Assembly (NCBI GenBank): GCA_002796165.1
Contig: PCWF01000221.1
Coordinates: forward strand, 1 to 24,510
Length of the DNA: 24,510 nucleotides
Direction: 5' to 3'
From: Nitrospinae bacterium CG11_big_fil_rev_8_21_14_0_20_56_8
GTDB taxonomy: Bacteria > Nitrospinota > Nitrospinia > Nitrospinales > VA-1
Positions within the stretch are counted from its first letter, which is position 1, and every line of letters starts with the position of its first letter. Of this stretch, positions 16,241-23,912 are shown one piece after another. The translations under genes and the position numbers were made by a program. The notes under the pieces were generated by a model. It was given only the letters and a program-made list of their open reading frames with translations, was not told the origin of the DNA and made no database searches.

Positions 16241-16260
16241 AAACCTTCCCCAAAAGGTTT
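16241..16260 (+). promoter_or_regulatory. hairpin overlapping the ribosome site of the second phosphofructokinase
   Basis: An inverted repeat AAACCTT / AAGGTTT (loop CCCCAA) ends five bases before the ATG at 16266. The 3' arm contains AAGG, the only Shine-Dalgarno candidate, so the hairpin could mask it. A smaller CCCG-CGAG-CGGG hairpin (16205-16216) lies upstream. Confidence 0.45.
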
Positions 16261-16265
16261 CACTT

Positions 16266-17453
16266 ATGAATGGCAAAAAAGGAGTGATCGGCATTCTCAC
16301 CGGCGGCGGCGACGTGCCGGGTCTCAACCCCGCCATCCGCGCCGTGACCATTCGCGCATCGCGCGACGGGTACCGCGTGATCGGGATCCGCAAGGGATGG
16401 GAGGGGCTGATCCAGATCCAGCGCGACCTGCCGCTGGAGCAACAGGAATTCTGCCAGCGTCTCGACGAACCGACCGTCAACAAGATGGCCCGCACCGGGG
16501 GAACCCTTCTGCACACCTCGCGCACCCGGCCCACGTCGGTCAAGCGCAAAGACCTCCCCGAGCACCTGAAGGACCGGTTCACGGACGAGGTCAACGACCT
16601 GACCGCCGAAGTGTTGAAGAACATCGAATACCTGGGCCTCGACTACCTCATCCCCATCGGCGGGGACGACACCTTGAGCTACGCCGCCCATTTGGAAACC
16701 CAGGGCGTCCGCGTCGTCGCCATTCCCAAAACCATGGACAACGACGTTCCCGGGACCGATTACTGCATCGGCTTCAGCACCTGCGTGACCCGCATCATCG
16801 AGCTATGCCACAAACTGCGCACCTCCGCGGGGTCGCACGAACGCTTTCTGGTCATCGAGGTGTTCGGGCGCTATGCCGGGTTCACCGCCCTGCTCCCCAC
16901 CATGGCCGGGGCCGCGCACCGGTGCGTGATTCCCGAAGTCCGGTTCGGCATCGAGCGGCTGACCGAGCTGTTGGTGCGGGACCGGCGGGACAATCCCAGC
17001 CGGTACTCCATCGTCCTCGTTTCCGAAGGCGCCATGTTCCGGGAGGGCGAAATGATTTTCGAAAACCAGGAAACCGATGCTTACGGCCATAAGAAGCTGG
17101 GAGGCATCGGCGACCAGGTGTCGCAAAAACTCAAGGATCTGTCTCCCCAATACAACAACGGCCGGTCGATCGGCATCATCAACCAGCGGCTCGGGTACCT
17201 GGTTCGCTCCGGGGACCCCGACGCGATCGATTCCATCGTTCCCGTGGCCTATGGCAACGTGGCCATGAACCTCATCAAACGGGGCGAATCCGGAAAGCTT
17301 GTCGCCATGAAAGAAGGCCGCTACACCCATGTCTCCCTCAAGGAAGTGATCGGAACCAAAAAAGTGGTGGACGTCTCCAAGTACTACTGCGTCGACCGGC
17401 TCCGCCCCGAATATCTCGGTTTTGAAAACCAACCCTTCCTCATCATGGCCTGA
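16266..17453 (+). CDS. phosphofructokinase, pyrophosphate-type residues (GGDD)
   Basis: A 395-aa member of the PfkA superfamily. The nucleotide or pyrophosphate loop is LTGGGDVPGLN (11-21), and the TGGTLLHTSR segment (about 77-86) is as in long-form enzymes. The donor motif is GGDDT (132-136), with Asp135 replacing the ATP-type glycine. PKTMDND (154-160) has Lys155 and catalytic Asp158. Asp plus Lys is the established signature of pyrophosphate-dependent phosphofructokinase, which works reversibly in glycolysis and gluconeogenesis. The sugar-phosphate motif is FGRYAGF in place of MGR, and the late motif is NQRLGYLVRSGDPDAID. It lies 129 bp after the other phosphofructokinase and may be co-transcribed. 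The two are clearly diverged paralogues, not a recent duplication. Pyrophosphate use is inferred from residues, not shown. Confidence 0.92.
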   Translation: MNGKKGVIGILTGGGDVPGLNPAIRAVTIRASRDGYRVIGIRKGWEGLIQIQRDLPLEQQEFCQRLDEPTVNKMARTGGTLLHTSRTRPTSVKRKDLPEHLKDRFTDEVNDLTAEVLKNIEYLGLDYLIPIGGDDTLSYAAHLETQGVRVVAIPKTMDNDVPGTDYCIGFSTCVTRIIELCHKLRTSAGSHERFLVIEVFGRYAGFTALLPTMAGAAHRCVIPEVRFGIERLTELLVRDRRDNPSRYSIVLVSEGAMFREGEMIFENQETDAYGHKKLGGIGDQVSQKLKDLSPQYNNGRSIGIINQRLGYLVRSGDPDAIDSIVPVAYGNVAMNLIKRGESGKLVAMKEGRYTHVSLKEVIGTKKVVDVSKYYCVDRLRPEYLGFENQPFLIMA

Positions 17454-17488
17454 ATTACCGGCAGGCTTATTTTCCATCACCTTAGACC

Positions 17489-17517
17489 TTGTCACCCCCC
17501 GCCCGATGTGATAGAGT
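17489..17517 (+). promoter_or_regulatory. promoter of rpsB
   Basis: TTGTCA (17489-17494) and TAGAGT (17512-17517) are spaced by exactly 17 bp, with five and four consensus matches. Transcription would begin near 17524 and give a leader of about 138 nt before rpsB. The gap from the second phosphofructokinase contains no other clear signal. Confidence 0.68.
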
Positions 17518-17571
17518 TTTGAGTCAACCCAGCAAGGGATCCAACCCTTATATCAAGTTTCTCATCACACA

Positions 17572-17630
17572 CGCCGCGGGACCAGAGCGGGGGTGCCCCA
17601 GAGGGGTACCGCTTCGGGATGAACGCGGCG
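17572..17630 (+). promoter_or_regulatory. structured rpsB leader, possible S2 autoregulation site
   Basis: Three nested stems can be drawn: CGCCGCG (17572-17578) with CGCGGCG (17624-17630); AGCGG (17586-17590) with CCGCT (17609-17613); and CCCC-AGA-GGGG (17596-17606). The structure ends 20 bases before the AAGGAG ribosome site of rpsB. Leaders of rpsB in several bacteria bind S2 for feedback control. This structure could be an instance, judged by position and folding only. Confidence 0.55.
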
Positions 17631-17661
17631 GAGGACAAACCCAGACTGAAAAGGAGTCCGT

Positions 17662-18513
17662 ATGCCCGAGATCGACATGAAAGAATTGCTGGAGGCGGGA
17701 GTTCACTTCGGCCACCAGACCACGCGCTGGAACCCCAAGATGAAGAAATTTATCTACGGTTCCCGGAACGGAATTTACATCCTCGACCTGGCCAAGACCA
17801 TGAGGAAATTTTCCGAGGCCGAAGCGTATCTGCGAAAGATCAGCCAGGAGGGGAAGAAAATCCTGTTCGTGGCGACCAAGAAGCAGGCCCAGGACCTGAT
17901 CGCCGCCGAGGCCTCCCGCGCCGGGATGTACTACGTCAACCAGCGCTGGCTGGGCGGCACCATGACCAACTTCTCCACCATCCGCAAAAGTATCGAGCGG
18001 CTCCTGGAGCTGGAACGGCAGGAGGAGCAGGGCGAATTCGAGTTGCTCCACAAAAAAGAAGGTCTGAAACTGCGCAAAGAGATCGCCAAACTCAACAAAT
18101 TTTTCGGCGGCATCAAGGGAATGAAGGATCTCCCCCACTCCATATTCATCGTCGATACCCGCAAAGAGCGGATTGCCCTGATTGAAGCGAAGAAGCTGGG
18201 CATCAAGATCATCGCGCTCGTGGACACCAATTGCGATCCCGATGGCATCGACTATCCCATCCCGGCAAACGACGACGCCATTCGGTCCATCAAGCTGTTC
18301 ACCGAGAGACTGGCCGACGTGTGTCTGGAAGGTCAGGAATTTTACCGCGCGCGAAAGAAGGACGAAGCGGTCGAGAAAGCCTCCTCCGGTGCAGGCGGTA
18401 AAGGTTCCGGGAGGAAACAGGCCGAAGCAGGACGCGGCGGCGCCAAGGCCCCGAAGGCCAAGGAAATCGACGACGCGGCCAAGCCTGCCGACGAGGAAAC
18501 TGAGGTAGCCTGA
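17662..18513 (+). CDS. rpsB: 30S ribosomal protein S2
   Basis: S2 of the small ribosomal subunit, 283 aa. Family signatures are intact: MKELLEAGVHFGHQTTRWNPKM at the N-terminus, IYILDLAKT, FVATKKQAQD, the QRWLGGTMTNF signature near residue 93, PHSIFIVDTRKE, and ALVDTNCDPDGIDYPIPANDDA. The core ends near residue 237. An extra tail of about 46 residues, rich in Gly, Lys, Ala and Glu and likely disordered, makes the protein longer than the usual 230-260 aa. The start is set by AAGGAG five bases upstream. It has its own promoter and structured leader. It is followed by terminator-like hairpins and, unusually, a 568-bp gap before tsf. Confidence 0.97.
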   Translation: MPEIDMKELLEAGVHFGHQTTRWNPKMKKFIYGSRNGIYILDLAKTMRKFSEAEAYLRKISQEGKKILFVATKKQAQDLIAAEASRAGMYYVNQRWLGGTMTNFSTIRKSIERLLELERQEEQGEFELLHKKEGLKLRKEIAKLNKFFGGIKGMKDLPHSIFIVDTRKERIALIEAKKLGIKIIALVDTNCDPDGIDYPIPANDDAIRSIKLFTERLADVCLEGQEFYRARKKDEAVEKASSGAGGKGSGRKQAEAGRGGAKAPKAKEIDDAAKPADEETEVA

Positions 18514-18541
18514 ACGCGGTTCCCGCCTGAACAACCATGAC

Positions 18542-18569
18542 CGCCCTGCCTTCCAGGCAGGCGATTTTT
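18542..18569 (+). terminator. terminator-like hairpin after rpsB
   Basis: CCTGCC-TTCCA-GGCAGG forms a 6-bp stem, extendable by CGC/GCG with one bulged base, and is followed by GATTTTT. It lies about 30 bp past the rpsB stop and could terminate or attenuate transcription into tsf. Confidence 0.6.
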
Positions 18570-18708
18570 CCCGATGCAGGAAGAACGGGGCCAGGACCGG
18601 CGCTCCGCGCGCGTGGGCGCGCCGTGGGTGGCGGCCCCTACCCTGCACCGGGTTTCTTCCGGAGCGTGATCGGGTGGACCCCGGGTGACAGGTTTTCTTT
18701 CATGGATA

Positions 18709-18748
18709 TTAAAGGGCGCCTGTTACCGGCGCCCTTTAAAACACTTTT
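18709..18748 (+). terminator. second, stronger terminator in the rpsB-tsf gap
   Basis: A perfect 12-bp stem (TTAAAGGGCGCC / GGCGCCCTTTAA) with a seven-base loop is followed by AACACTTTTT. It should stop most transcription that passes the first hairpin. Confidence 0.78.
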
Positions 18749-18786
18749 TAATGGCGACCCCTAACAATTGCCGTCAGCCATGAGCC

Positions 18787-18807
18787 GGCCCTTGAGAATC
18801 AAGGGCC
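18787..18807. repeat. 9-bp inverted repeat without T-tract
   Basis: GGCCCTTGA-GAA-TCAAGGGCC is a perfect stem with a 3-nt loop, between the second terminator and the MITE-like element. Neither strand has a T-run after it, so it is not an obvious terminator. Its role is unknown. Confidence 0.5.
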
Positions 18808-18843
18808 CGCGAATGGGCGGCCGGGATTAGCGCGAATGATTGG

Positions 18844-19028
18844 CAGGTGGCTGAAAAACTCTTTCGGGTGTCATTCCGAGCCGCGGTGCGGCGAAGCATC
18901 TTGCCCGAAACCCCTTGTCCAGCTTGAATTTACCAATCAGGCTGGATCCTTCGCGGAGTTTATCCAGAGCCTGCCGAAGGACTCAGGGTGACGGCGGTGG
19001 GGTTCCATTTGACTTTTTCAGCAACCTG
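18844..19028. mobile_element. MITE-like element inserted between rpsB and tsf
   Basis: A 185-bp non-coding element with 18-bp terminal inverted repeats: left CAGGTGGCTGAAAAACTC, right GACTTTTTCAGCAACCTG, 16 of 18 positions complementary. Nested inside is a second imperfect inverted repeat: GTCATTCCGAG at 18870-18880 and CTCAGGGTGAC at 18982-18992. The flanks TTGG and TTAG differ by one base, so a target duplication is only suggestive. No transposase is present. With the two terminators it fills most of the rpsB-tsf gap. Confidence 0.7.
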
Positions 19029-19081
19029 TTAGAGACCCTCTAAAAAATATCAATCTCCAAAACTGACGAAAAGGACTGGGA

Positions 19082-19675
19082 ATGGAAATTACGGCTGAAA
19101 TGGTAAAAGACTTGCGCACCAAGTCGGGCGCGGGCATTATGGAATGCAAGAAAGCCCTGGCCGAAACCAAGGGCGACATCGAAGAGGCCATCACCTTTTT
19201 GCGCAAAAAGGGACTGGCCAGCGCCGGCAAAAAGGCCGGACGTGAAACCGGGGACGGCGCGATCGGATCTTACATCCATCCCGGAAGCAAGATCGGCGTC
19301 ATGGTGGAACTCAACTGTGAAACCGATTTCGTGGCCAATACGCCCGATTTCCAGGTACTCCTCAAGGACATCTGCATGCATGTCGCCGCCGCCCGGCCCC
19401 GTTTCGTGGCGCGGGAGGAAGTGACCGAGGAAGTACTGGCCAAGGAGCGCGAGATCTTCGGCGCCCAGGCCCGCGCCTCCGGCAAGCCCGAAAAAATTCT
19501 CGACAAGATCATCGACGGGAAAATGGAAAAATTCTACGAAGAAAACTGCCTGCTTGAGCAACTCTTTGTGAAAGACACCAATATCACCATCCAGGACCTG
19601 ATCAAGCAGAAGATCGCCATTCTCGGCGAAAATATCACCATCGGCAGGTTTTCCCGGTTCGAAATTACCCGGTAA
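19082..19675 (+). CDS. tsf: translation elongation factor Ts
   Basis: EF-Ts is the guanine nucleotide exchange factor for EF-Tu. At 197 aa it is the short form, similar in size to Thermus-type EF-Ts, with one core subdomain lacking compared with the 283-aa E. coli protein. The N-terminal UBA-like region has VKDLRTKSGAGIMECKKAL and the GDIEEAITFLRKKG segment. The core contains the TDFVAN signature (about residues 81-86) and the LLEQLFVKD strand near 159. The start is set by AAGGA with a six-base spacer. It opens a dense downstream run (pyrH follows by 23 bp), but no convincing promoter could be placed in the short stretch between the MITE-like element and the gene. Confidence 0.97.
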   Translation: MEITAEMVKDLRTKSGAGIMECKKALAETKGDIEEAITFLRKKGLASAGKKAGRETGDGAIGSYIHPGSKIGVMVELNCETDFVANTPDFQVLLKDICMHVAAARPRFVAREEVTEEVLAKEREIFGAQARASGKPEKILDKIIDGKMEKFYEENCLLEQLFVKDTNITIQDLIKQKIAILGENITIGRFSRFEITR

Positions 19676-19698
19676 CCGGCTGGAAAAGGAAGCCTCCC

Positions 19699-20424
19699 GT
19701 GAGCGAGCCCCGATACAAACGCGTCCTTCTCAAACTCGGCGGAGAGAGCCTCGCCGATGAAGAGGTGGGATTTGGAATCGACCAGGAAGCCATCCGCAAC
19801 ATCGCCAACGAGATCCTGGCAGGGCGCAAACTGGGGGTGGAGATCGCCATCGTCATCGGCGGCGGCAACATCCTGCGCGGGGCCACGATGAGCAACCTGG
19901 GGATGGAACGGGTGACCGCCGATTACATGGGCATGCTCGCCACCGTAATCAACGCGCTGGCCCTCCAGCACGCCCTCGAAGAAGCGAACATCCCCACCCG
20001 CGTGCTGACCGCCATCCAGATCCACCAGGTGGCCGAGACCTACGTCCGCAGACGGGCCATCCGGCATCTGGAAAAAGGCCGCGTCGTCATCTTCGCCGCG
20101 GGTACCGGCAACCCCTACTTCACGACCGACACCGCCGCATCCCTGCGCGCCATCGAGATCGGAGCCGAAGTGATCTTCAAGGCCACCAAGGTCGACGGCA
20201 TTTATACCTCCGACCCGCTTCTGGACACCTCGGCGACCAAGTTCGACCAACTCACCTACCTCGACGTCCTCAAAAAAGGACTCAAGGTCATGGACTCCAC
20301 TTCGGTTTCTCTGTGCATGGACAACAAACTGCCCATGCTCATTTTCAATGTTCGCCAGCCCGGTAGCATCAAGCGGGCTCTCCTGGGAGAAAAAATCGGA
20401 ACCACCGTGGGAGCGGAAATATGA
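19699..20424 (+). CDS. pyrH: UMP kinase
   Basis: A hexameric bacterial UMP kinase of the amino-acid-kinase fold, making UDP from UMP in pyrimidine nucleotide synthesis. The 241-aa length is standard. It shows KLGGESL (12-18), the IVIGGGNILRG loop (about 52-62), the TADYMGMLATVINALAL helix and GTGNPYFTTDTAASLRA (substrate loop, from about 135). KVDGIYTSDP is also present. It starts at GTG with AAGGA upstream. Its stop overlaps the frr start (ATGA), so translation of the two is probably coupled. Confidence 0.97.
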   Translation: MSEPRYKRVLLKLGGESLADEEVGFGIDQEAIRNIANEILAGRKLGVEIAIVIGGGNILRGATMSNLGMERVTADYMGMLATVINALALQHALEEANIPTRVLTAIQIHQVAETYVRRRAIRHLEKGRVVIFAAGTGNPYFTTDTAASLRAIEIGAEVIFKATKVDGIYTSDPLLDTSATKFDQLTYLDVLKKGLKVMDSTSVSLCMDNKLPMLIFNVRQPGSIKRALLGEKIGTTVGAEI

Positions 20425-20981
20425 TTATTGAAGAGCTGTTGAAAGACTGCGATAAAAAAATGAATTGTTCCCTCGACCACCTCAAGCTGGATCTCGCCAA
20501 GCTGAGGACGGGCAAAGCCACCCTCTCCATCCTCGATGACGTGCGGGTGGACTACTACGGGAATCCCACGCCCCTCAATCAGGTGGCCAATCTGGGGGCT
20601 CCCGACAACCACACCCTTCATATTCAGCCGTGGGATTCATCCATCATCAAGGACATTGAAAAAGCCATCCAGTCTTCCGATCTGGGGCTCACCCCCTCCA
20701 ACGACGGCAAAGTCATCCGGTTGCCCTTCCCCCCCCTGACCGGGGAACGGCGCCAGCAGTTGGCCAAGCTCGTCAAAAAGCACGCCGAGGACTGCAAGGT
20801 GGCCATCCGCAACGTGCGGCGGGAGAGTAACGACCGGCTGAAAGGAAACGAGAAAAAGCACGAGATTTCGGAAGACGACAGCCGCAAAGGACAGGACCGC
20901 TTGCAGAAGCTGACCGACAAATTCGTAGCCGAGGCGGACAAAATCGCCCACGCCAAGGAAAAAGACATCCTTGAAACCTGA
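20421..20981 (+). CDS. frr: ribosome recycling factor
   Basis: RRF splits post-termination ribosomes together with EF-G. It is 186 aa, the normal length. Family features: LAKLRTGKATLSILDDVRVDYYG (from about 25), the TPLNQVANL stretch, IQPWDSSIIKDIEKAI, SDLGLTPSNDGKVIRLPFPPLTGERR, and the helical C-terminal part with VAIRNVRRESND. The ATG overlaps the pyrH stop by four bases. uppS begins 6 bp after its stop, consistent with one polycistronic message. Confidence 0.97.
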   Translation: MIIEELLKDCDKKMNCSLDHLKLDLAKLRTGKATLSILDDVRVDYYGNPTPLNQVANLGAPDNHTLHIQPWDSSIIKDIEKAIQSSDLGLTPSNDGKVIRLPFPPLTGERRQQLAKLVKKHAEDCKVAIRNVRRESNDRLKGNEKKHEISEDDSRKGQDRLQKLTDKFVAEADKIAHAKEKDILET

Positions 20982-20987
20982 GTAGCC

Positions 20988-21743
20988 ATGGCCGACCCAT
21001 CCCTGACCTCCAAAATCGACGTCACCCGGCTTCCCCGCCACGTCGCCATCATCATGGATGGCAACGGCCGATGGGCGCGGCGCAACCACCTTCCCCGCGT
21101 GGAAGGCCACCGGGCGGGTGTCAAAACGGTGGACCGGATCGTCACCCTTTGCCGGAAACTCAATATCGAGGCCCTCACTCTTTACTCCTTCTCCGATGAA
21201 AACTGGAACCGGCCGCCGTCCGAGATCAACGCCCTCATGAAGATCCTCGATTTCTACCTCAAGAAGGAACTCGAACGCATGAAGCGCGAGGATATACGTT
21301 TCAATACCATCGGCCGCATCAGCGAGTTGCCCGCCGAAGTGCGGAAACTCATCCAGTATGCCAAAGACTATACCGGCGATTGCAAGGGGATGGTGCTGAC
21401 CCTGGCGTTGAGTTACGGAGGAAGGCAGGAGATCGTCGAGGCCGTAAAAAAAATCTCCCACAAAGTGCGCGAAGGCCTCCTGCGCCCCGAAGACATCGAC
21501 TCCCAGGTTTTAGAGAGTTTTCTTTCCACCCCGCCGCTACCCGATCCCGACCTGTTGATCCGCACCAGCGGCGAAAAAAGGATCAGCAATTTCCTCTTGT
21601 ACCAGGCGGCCTATGCCGAACTGTATTTCACCGATGTCCTGTGGCCCGATTTCAGCGAAGACGACCTCGTATCCGCCCTGCTCGACTACCAGACCCGCGA
21701 GCGGCGGTTCGGCTTGATCCCCGAACAAATCGTCAAAGCCTGA
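20988..21743 (+). CDS. uppS: isoprenyl transferase (undecaprenyl diphosphate synthase)
   Basis: A cis-prenyltransferase that extends farnesyl diphosphate with isopentenyl diphosphate to the C55 lipid carrier for peptidoglycan and O-antigen. The 251-aa protein has the catalytic HVAIIMDGNGRWA (Asp24), then GHRAG, LTLYSFSDENWNRP, the helix FYLKKELERM, LSYGGRQEI, and the diphosphate-binding RTSGEKRISNFLLYQ (from 192). The tyrosine in NFLLYQ replaces the more common tryptophan, a mild change. The product supplies the carrier that the O-antigen ligase-like protein elsewhere in the window would use. The chain length is inferred from family membership. Confidence 0.95.
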   Translation: MADPSLTSKIDVTRLPRHVAIIMDGNGRWARRNHLPRVEGHRAGVKTVDRIVTLCRKLNIEALTLYSFSDENWNRPPSEINALMKILDFYLKKELERMKREDIRFNTIGRISELPAEVRKLIQYAKDYTGDCKGMVLTLALSYGGRQEIVEAVKKISHKVREGLLRPEDIDSQVLESFLSTPPLPDPDLLIRTSGEKRISNFLLYQAAYAELYFTDVLWPDFSEDDLVSALLDYQTRERRFGLIPEQIVKA

Positions 21744-21789
21744 TGCCGGAACCATTCACTCAACACACTCCTACCGAAGAGGATTCAAT

Positions 21790-22578
21790 TTGACACGGGT
21801 GTTGACCGGAGCCCTTGCGGTTCCCATCGTCGTCGGAATAGTGCTCTATGGGTCTCCGACCCTGTTTTTCCTGCTGGTGGCCCTGGTGGTGGCGGGAGCG
21901 GCGCGGGAATATTTTGAAATGATCGCCCTGACCGGGATCGAGGGGTTCCCCTGGTTGGGCCAGATCATGAGTTTCTTGTTGCTCCTGGGCTTTTTCCTGA
22001 ATCCCGGGCTCGTCCTCGTGTGGGGAGCCCTCGCCCCGCCCGTCCTGTTTGCGACCTGGCTTCTGCACGAAAAGAACGTCAAAGTGGCCCTCGACCAGAT
22101 CGCTTACACCCTGCTGGGAGTGGTCTATGTGGGAGGCTTGGGGGGATATTACCTGCTCATCCGCGATAGCGGCGACGGCGCCCATCTGGTCTTGTTTCTG
22201 CTCACCGTGATTTGGCTCGGCGACATCGCCGCCTATTATGGAGGACGGACCTTCGGACGGAGACCCCTGGCCGAAACAGTCAGCCCCAGGAAAACCCTGG
22301 AGGGCGCCGCCGCCGGATTGTTCGGAAGTTTCCTGGGAGGGCTGGTTGGAAATTTTGTCTTTTTGCCCGAAATTTCCATAGTCCATTGTTTACTTGCCGC
22401 GATCATTTGCGGTATTATCGGTCAGTTCGGCGATTTGGCCGAATCGTTGTTGAAGCGCCATACCGGAGTGAAGGATTCCGGGAACCTGCTTCCGGGCCAC
22501 GGTGGCATTTTGGATCGTATCGATAGCCTGCTGTTTGCCGGGCCGGCTTTCTATTGTTATTTGAGATTTTTGCTGTGA
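21790..22578 (+). CDS. cdsA: phosphatidate cytidylyltransferase
   Basis: An inner-membrane enzyme forming CDP-diacylglycerol from phosphatidate and CTP, the branch point of phospholipid synthesis. The 262-aa protein has about eight membrane segments. The CDS signature is complete at residues 218-242: SLLKRHTGVKDSG followed by LLPGHGGILDR, with the metal-binding aspartates. WLGDIAAYYGGRTFGRRPL and SPRKTLEG precede it. The start is TTG, supported by GAGGA six bases upstream. No in-frame ATG lies close by. It sits 46 bp after uppS in the usual frr-uppS-cdsA-dxr order. Confidence 0.95.
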   Translation: MTRVLTGALAVPIVVGIVLYGSPTLFFLLVALVVAGAAREYFEMIALTGIEGFPWLGQIMSFLLLLGFFLNPGLVLVWGALAPPVLFATWLLHEKNVKVALDQIAYTLLGVVYVGGLGGYYLLIRDSGDGAHLVLFLLTVIWLGDIAAYYGGRTFGRRPLAETVSPRKTLEGAAAGLFGSFLGGLVGNFVFLPEISIVHCLLAAIICGIIGQFGDLAESLLKRHTGVKDSGNLLPGHGGILDRIDSLLFAGPAFYCYLRFLL

Positions 22579-22669
22579 CACTCTTTCGCCCCCGCGGTCC
22601 CGTTCCGGTCACCCAGGTCCTGCCCTTCGGCGCGTTTTTCTGGCCCAACTTGAATCATCAGACGCACCT

Positions 22670-23824
22670 ATGAAAAAAATCGCTCTCCTGGGATCCACGG
22701 GTTCGATCGGGGTCAATACCCTCGACGTGATCGGAAAAAATCCGGACCGGTTTCAAGTCTGTGCCCTGGCGGCAGGCGGTAACGTCGAACTCCTCGTCCA
22801 GCAGATCCGCAAATTCAAGCCCCGGGTCGTGTCCATTTTCGAGGCCTCCAAGGCGCGTATACTCCGGGAGGCCGTGGCCGGAGAAGACGTGGAAATCTTC
22901 GCCGGGGAAGAAGGCGCGGTCAACGTCGCCACCCTGCCCGAGGTCGACCTTGTCGTCTCCGGCATTGTCGGGAGCGCCGGCCTCGTGCCCACGCTGGAAG
23001 CCATCCGAGCGGGAAAAGACATCGCCCTCGCCAACAAGGAAACCCTCGTGGTGGCGGGCGAGCTGGTTCTCAAAACCGCGGCCGGGCGCGTCAAAATCAT
23101 TCCCGTCGACAGCGAGCACAGCGCTATTTTCCAGGCCCTCAACGGCGAGAACCGGGACCGCATCCGGAAAATCGTCCTCACCGGATCCGGCGGCCCGTTC
23201 CGCACCTTCAGCCGCGACCAGATGGACCATGTCACCGTCGCCCAGGCCCTCAACCATCCCAACTGGAAGATGGGCAACAAGATCACCATCGACTCGGCCA
23301 CCATGATGAACAAGGGGCTCGAATACATCGAAGCCAAATGGCTGTTCGGGCCGGATCTCACGGTGGAGATCGTGGTGCACGCGCAGAGCGTCATCCATTC
23401 CATGATCGAGTTCGTCGACACCTCCATCATCGCCCAGTTGGGGATCCCCGACATGCGCGTGCCCATCGCCTACGCATTGTCCTATCCCGACCGCATCGAG
23501 ACCTCCTTTCTTCCTTCCCTCAACCTGGCGAAGCTCGGAACGATGACGTTCGAAGAACCCGATTTCGAGAAATTTCCCTGCCTGCAGTTGGCCCACGACG
23601 CCATGATGATCGGGCAGACCGCTCCCGCGGTGCTCAACGCCGCCAATGAAGTCGCGGTGAGGGCGTTTCTCGACGAGTTGATTCCCTTCAAGCAGATCCC
23701 CGAGATCATTCGGCTCGCCATGCAACGGCACGAGCCTCGTCCCGTCAACTGCCTCGAAGACGTTCTCGTCGCCGACCAATGGGCCCGGCGGGAAGCCAAA
23801 AAACTGATTACCGTCATTCATTAA
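22670..23824 (+). CDS. dxr: 1-deoxy-D-xylulose 5-phosphate reductoisomerase
   Basis: The second enzyme of the MEP isoprenoid pathway, converting DXP to 2-C-methyl-D-erythritol 4-phosphate with NADPH and a divalent metal. At 384 aa it is of normal length. NADPH loop LLGSTGSIG (6-14), then LANKETLVVAGE (from 120). The metal/substrate site has D147, S148 and E149 (VDSEHSAIFQ). GSGGPFRT is followed by NPNW-like NHPNWKMGNKITIDSATMMNKGLE, with N214, K215 and E218. The catalytic flap and C-terminal helices follow. No clear ribosome site is seen before the ATG. In many bacteria rseP follows dxr; here ispF follows instead. Confidence 0.97.
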   Translation: MKKIALLGSTGSIGVNTLDVIGKNPDRFQVCALAAGGNVELLVQQIRKFKPRVVSIFEASKARILREAVAGEDVEIFAGEEGAVNVATLPEVDLVVSGIVGSAGLVPTLEAIRAGKDIALANKETLVVAGELVLKTAAGRVKIIPVDSEHSAIFQALNGENRDRIRKIVLTGSGGPFRTFSRDQMDHVTVAQALNHPNWKMGNKITIDSATMMNKGLEYIEAKWLFGPDLTVEIVVHAQSVIHSMIEFVDTSIIAQLGIPDMRVPIAYALSYPDRIETSFLPSLNLAKLGTMTFEEPDFEKFPCLQLAHDAMMIGQTAPAVLNAANEVAVRAFLDELIPFKQIPEIIRLAMQRHEPRPVNCLEDVLVADQWARREAKKLITVIH

Positions 23825-23912
23825 AACGGAACCTCTATACATCGTGCGCGCGAAGGCATGAATTTTTAGAGGCGCCCCAAACCATCCGGAAGGCCCCGGT
23901 CAATTGACAAAC

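Noticed and set aside
18537..18764. 75-codon plus-strand frame in the rpsB-tsf gap
   Set aside because: It runs through both terminator hairpins, lacks a ribosome site and has a low-complexity Arg/Pro/Gly composition.
19029..19043. TTAGAG-ACC-CTCTAA inverted repeat before tsf as a terminator
   Set aside because: It is followed by an A-run, not a T-run, on the plus strand, and no T-run follows on the minus strand.
22658..23842. 394-codon open frame antisense to dxr
   Set aside because: It is a shadow of Dxr, rich in Gly, Asp and His as expected from the complementary strand.
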